This document shows positions 21,705-22,691 of a stretch of 22,691 nt of DNA, piece by piece. Within the stretch, counting starts at the first letter, position 1. Each line of letters starts with the position of its first letter. The stretch is from Bacteroidota bacterium (GTDB lineage Bacteria; Bacteroidota; Bacteroidia; Cytophagales; Cyclobacteriaceae). The DNA is taken from assembly GCA_003242315.1 (NCBI GenBank), contig QGUY01000024.1:1-22691 (forward strand), given 5' to 3'. Both the position numbers and the translations under genes were made by a program. A model generated the notes under the pieces. The model worked only from the letters and a program-made list of their open reading frames with translations, made no database searches and was not told the origin of the DNA.

Positions 21705-22691
21705 ATGATACGCCCATCAACCCTGCTGTTCACATTATCCCTTGCTTTGTTCACCTGTGGCAAAAAAGAAGAACCTACAACGACAACCGTCCTGAACCTC
21801 ATTCAAATTGAGAATCAGAAGCCGGGCACGACCGACTGGCTGATAAAAGTTCCGGAGCGTGAGTGTGAGTATCCCGATCATCAGTTTTGCCGGCGTGAAC
21901 AGATTGAAGGGTATTGCTCCGCTACGAGCGTACGCGCAGGGGATAGCCTTCACATCTATGTGAGTACCAATCCTGCGACGCAATACACGCTGGATATTTT
22001 CCGGATGGGATACTACGGCGGAAAGGGAGGAAGGCTTATGAAGTCGTACACCCTGCAGGGAACGTCGCAATCAACTCCGGCTGCTGATCCCAAAACCAAT
22101 TTCCTTGAATGTGAGTGGGATGCCGCGGTGTCTTTTGTTGTGCCTGACGACTGGGTTAGTGGTGTGTATCTCGGTAAGATGACAACTGCTACGGATTCAA
22201 GTCAGGCATACGTTGTGTTCATCGTTAGGGACGATCGTCAAGCGGATTTCTTCTTTCAATGTTCTGACTTGACCTGGCAGGCGCACAATCGCTGGCCACA
22301 ATGGCATAGCATGTATGATGAAGGACAACAGCCATGGGTAAACACCAATGGGGCGCGGATCAGCTTTGATCGACCTTATGCCTTATATGTGAATGACCTT
22401 CCGTCTGATTTCAACCCGTTGAGTAACGGTGGAGGAGAGTTTCTTTTGTGGGAGTTCCCGCTGGCTTTCTGGATGGAAAAGGAAGGATATGATGTAACCT
22501 ATATTTCCAATATTGACACCCACGCAGATGGAAAGGGACTGTTGCGTGGTAAGGCATTTCTTTCTGTTGGACATGATGAGTACTGGACTCACGACATGTT
22601 CAACAATGTTATGGCCGCTCGCGATGCCGGAGTCAACCTGCTGTTCCTCAGCGGCAATTCGGTGGATGGAACCGTTTACCTCGAGCCTTCA
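21705..22691 (+). CDS. N,N-dimethylformamidase large-subunit-family lipoprotein, 3'-truncated
   Basis: An open frame runs from the ATG at 21705 to the last base (329 codons) with no stop, so the C-terminus lies outside the window. The first 18 residues form a lipoprotein signal ending ALFTC (C18), followed by a T-rich linker. From about residue 35 the sequence has landmarks of the dimethylformamidase beta/large-subunit family: ENQKPGTTDW, IEGYCSATSVRAGDSLHIYVS, FRMGYYGGKGGRLM, VPDDWVSGVYLGKM, FQCSDLTWQAHNRW, EFLLWEFPLAFWMEKEGYDVTYISN and SVGHDEYWTHDM...GVNLLFLSGNS. Characterised DMFase hydrolyses dimethylformamide with a mononuclear iron site, but Bacteroidota homologues are secreted and of unknown substrate. 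It follows the alpha/alpha-barrel gene after 175 bp that include a hairpin, so it may be a separate transcript. Family call is from recognised motifs, not a search. Confidence 0.82.
   Translation, partial: MIRPSTLLFTLSLALFTCGKKEEPTTTTVLNLIQIENQKPGTTDWLIKVPERECEYPDHQFCRREQIEGYCSATSVRAGDSLHIYVSTNPATQYTLDIFRMGYYGGKGGRLMKSYTLQGTSQSTPAADPKTNFLECEWDAAVSFVVPDDWVSGVYLGKMTTATDSSQAYVVFIVRDDRQADFFFQCSDLTWQAHNRWPQWHSMYDEGQQPWVNTNGARISFDRPYALYVNDLPSDFNPLSNGGGEFLLWEFPLAFWMEKEGYDVTYISNIDTHADGKGLLRGKAFLSVGHDEYWTHDMFNNVMAARDAGVNLLFLSGNSVDGTVYLEPS

Overview
The window comes from a member of the Bacteroidota, most likely an environmental Cytophagia-like bacterium. The clearest markers are an adjacent SusC/SusD pair, several signal-peptide lipoproteins, a DUF6588-like outer-membrane protein, a TPR histidine kinase with a periplasmic sensor, matches to the Bacteroidota -7 promoter element (TAnnTTTG), and starts that mostly lack a strong Shine-Dalgarno sequence. 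Base composition is moderate, roughly half G+C by eye. I saw no rRNA, tRNA, CRISPR array, transposase or phage gene.

Layout. (1) 1-753: the 3' part of a DapA/N-acetylneuraminate-lyase-family aldolase. (2) 754-1104: a non-coding leader with a candidate promoter and an 11-bp-period direct repeat. (3) 1105-11097: five co-oriented genes that look like one polysaccharide-utilisation-type operon: SusC, SusD, a CehA/McbA-type PHP metallohydrolase, a formylglycine sulfatase and a sialidase-like BNR propeller lipoprotein. (4) 11182-13340, minus strand: rsgA and waaA, overlapping by 4 bp. (5) 13428-15254, plus strand: a DUF6588-like beta-barrel protein and a low-molecular-weight protein tyrosine phosphatase. 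(6) 15251-17293, minus strand: a TPR sensor histidine kinase whose stop overlaps that of the phosphatase. (7) 17701-19706: a second sialidase-like BNR lipoprotein, translationally coupled to an AstE/AspA-type zinc deacylase. (8) 19847-21529: a secreted, probably alpha/alpha-barrel protein of unknown activity. (9) 21705 to the window end: a lipoprotein of the N,N-dimethylformamidase large-subunit family, open at the right edge.

How the genes may work together (inference). SusC/SusD would bind and import a sulfated oligomer or glycoconjugate. The exported sulfatase, PHP metallohydrolase and propeller enzyme would trim it, and the DapA-family aldolase upstream could split a keto-acid product in the cytoplasm. 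The second cluster (propeller, deacylase, alpha/alpha protein, amidase-like protein) resembles an accessory set for a related substrate carrying acyl or amide groups. Housekeeping genes (rsgA, waaA, phosphatase, kinase) separate the two sets. The most unusual points are the PHP metallohydrolase inside a Sus operon, the two propellers without the canonical sialidase N-terminal motif, the coupling of an exported propeller to a cytoplasmic deacylase, and the dimethylformamidase-like lipoprotein.
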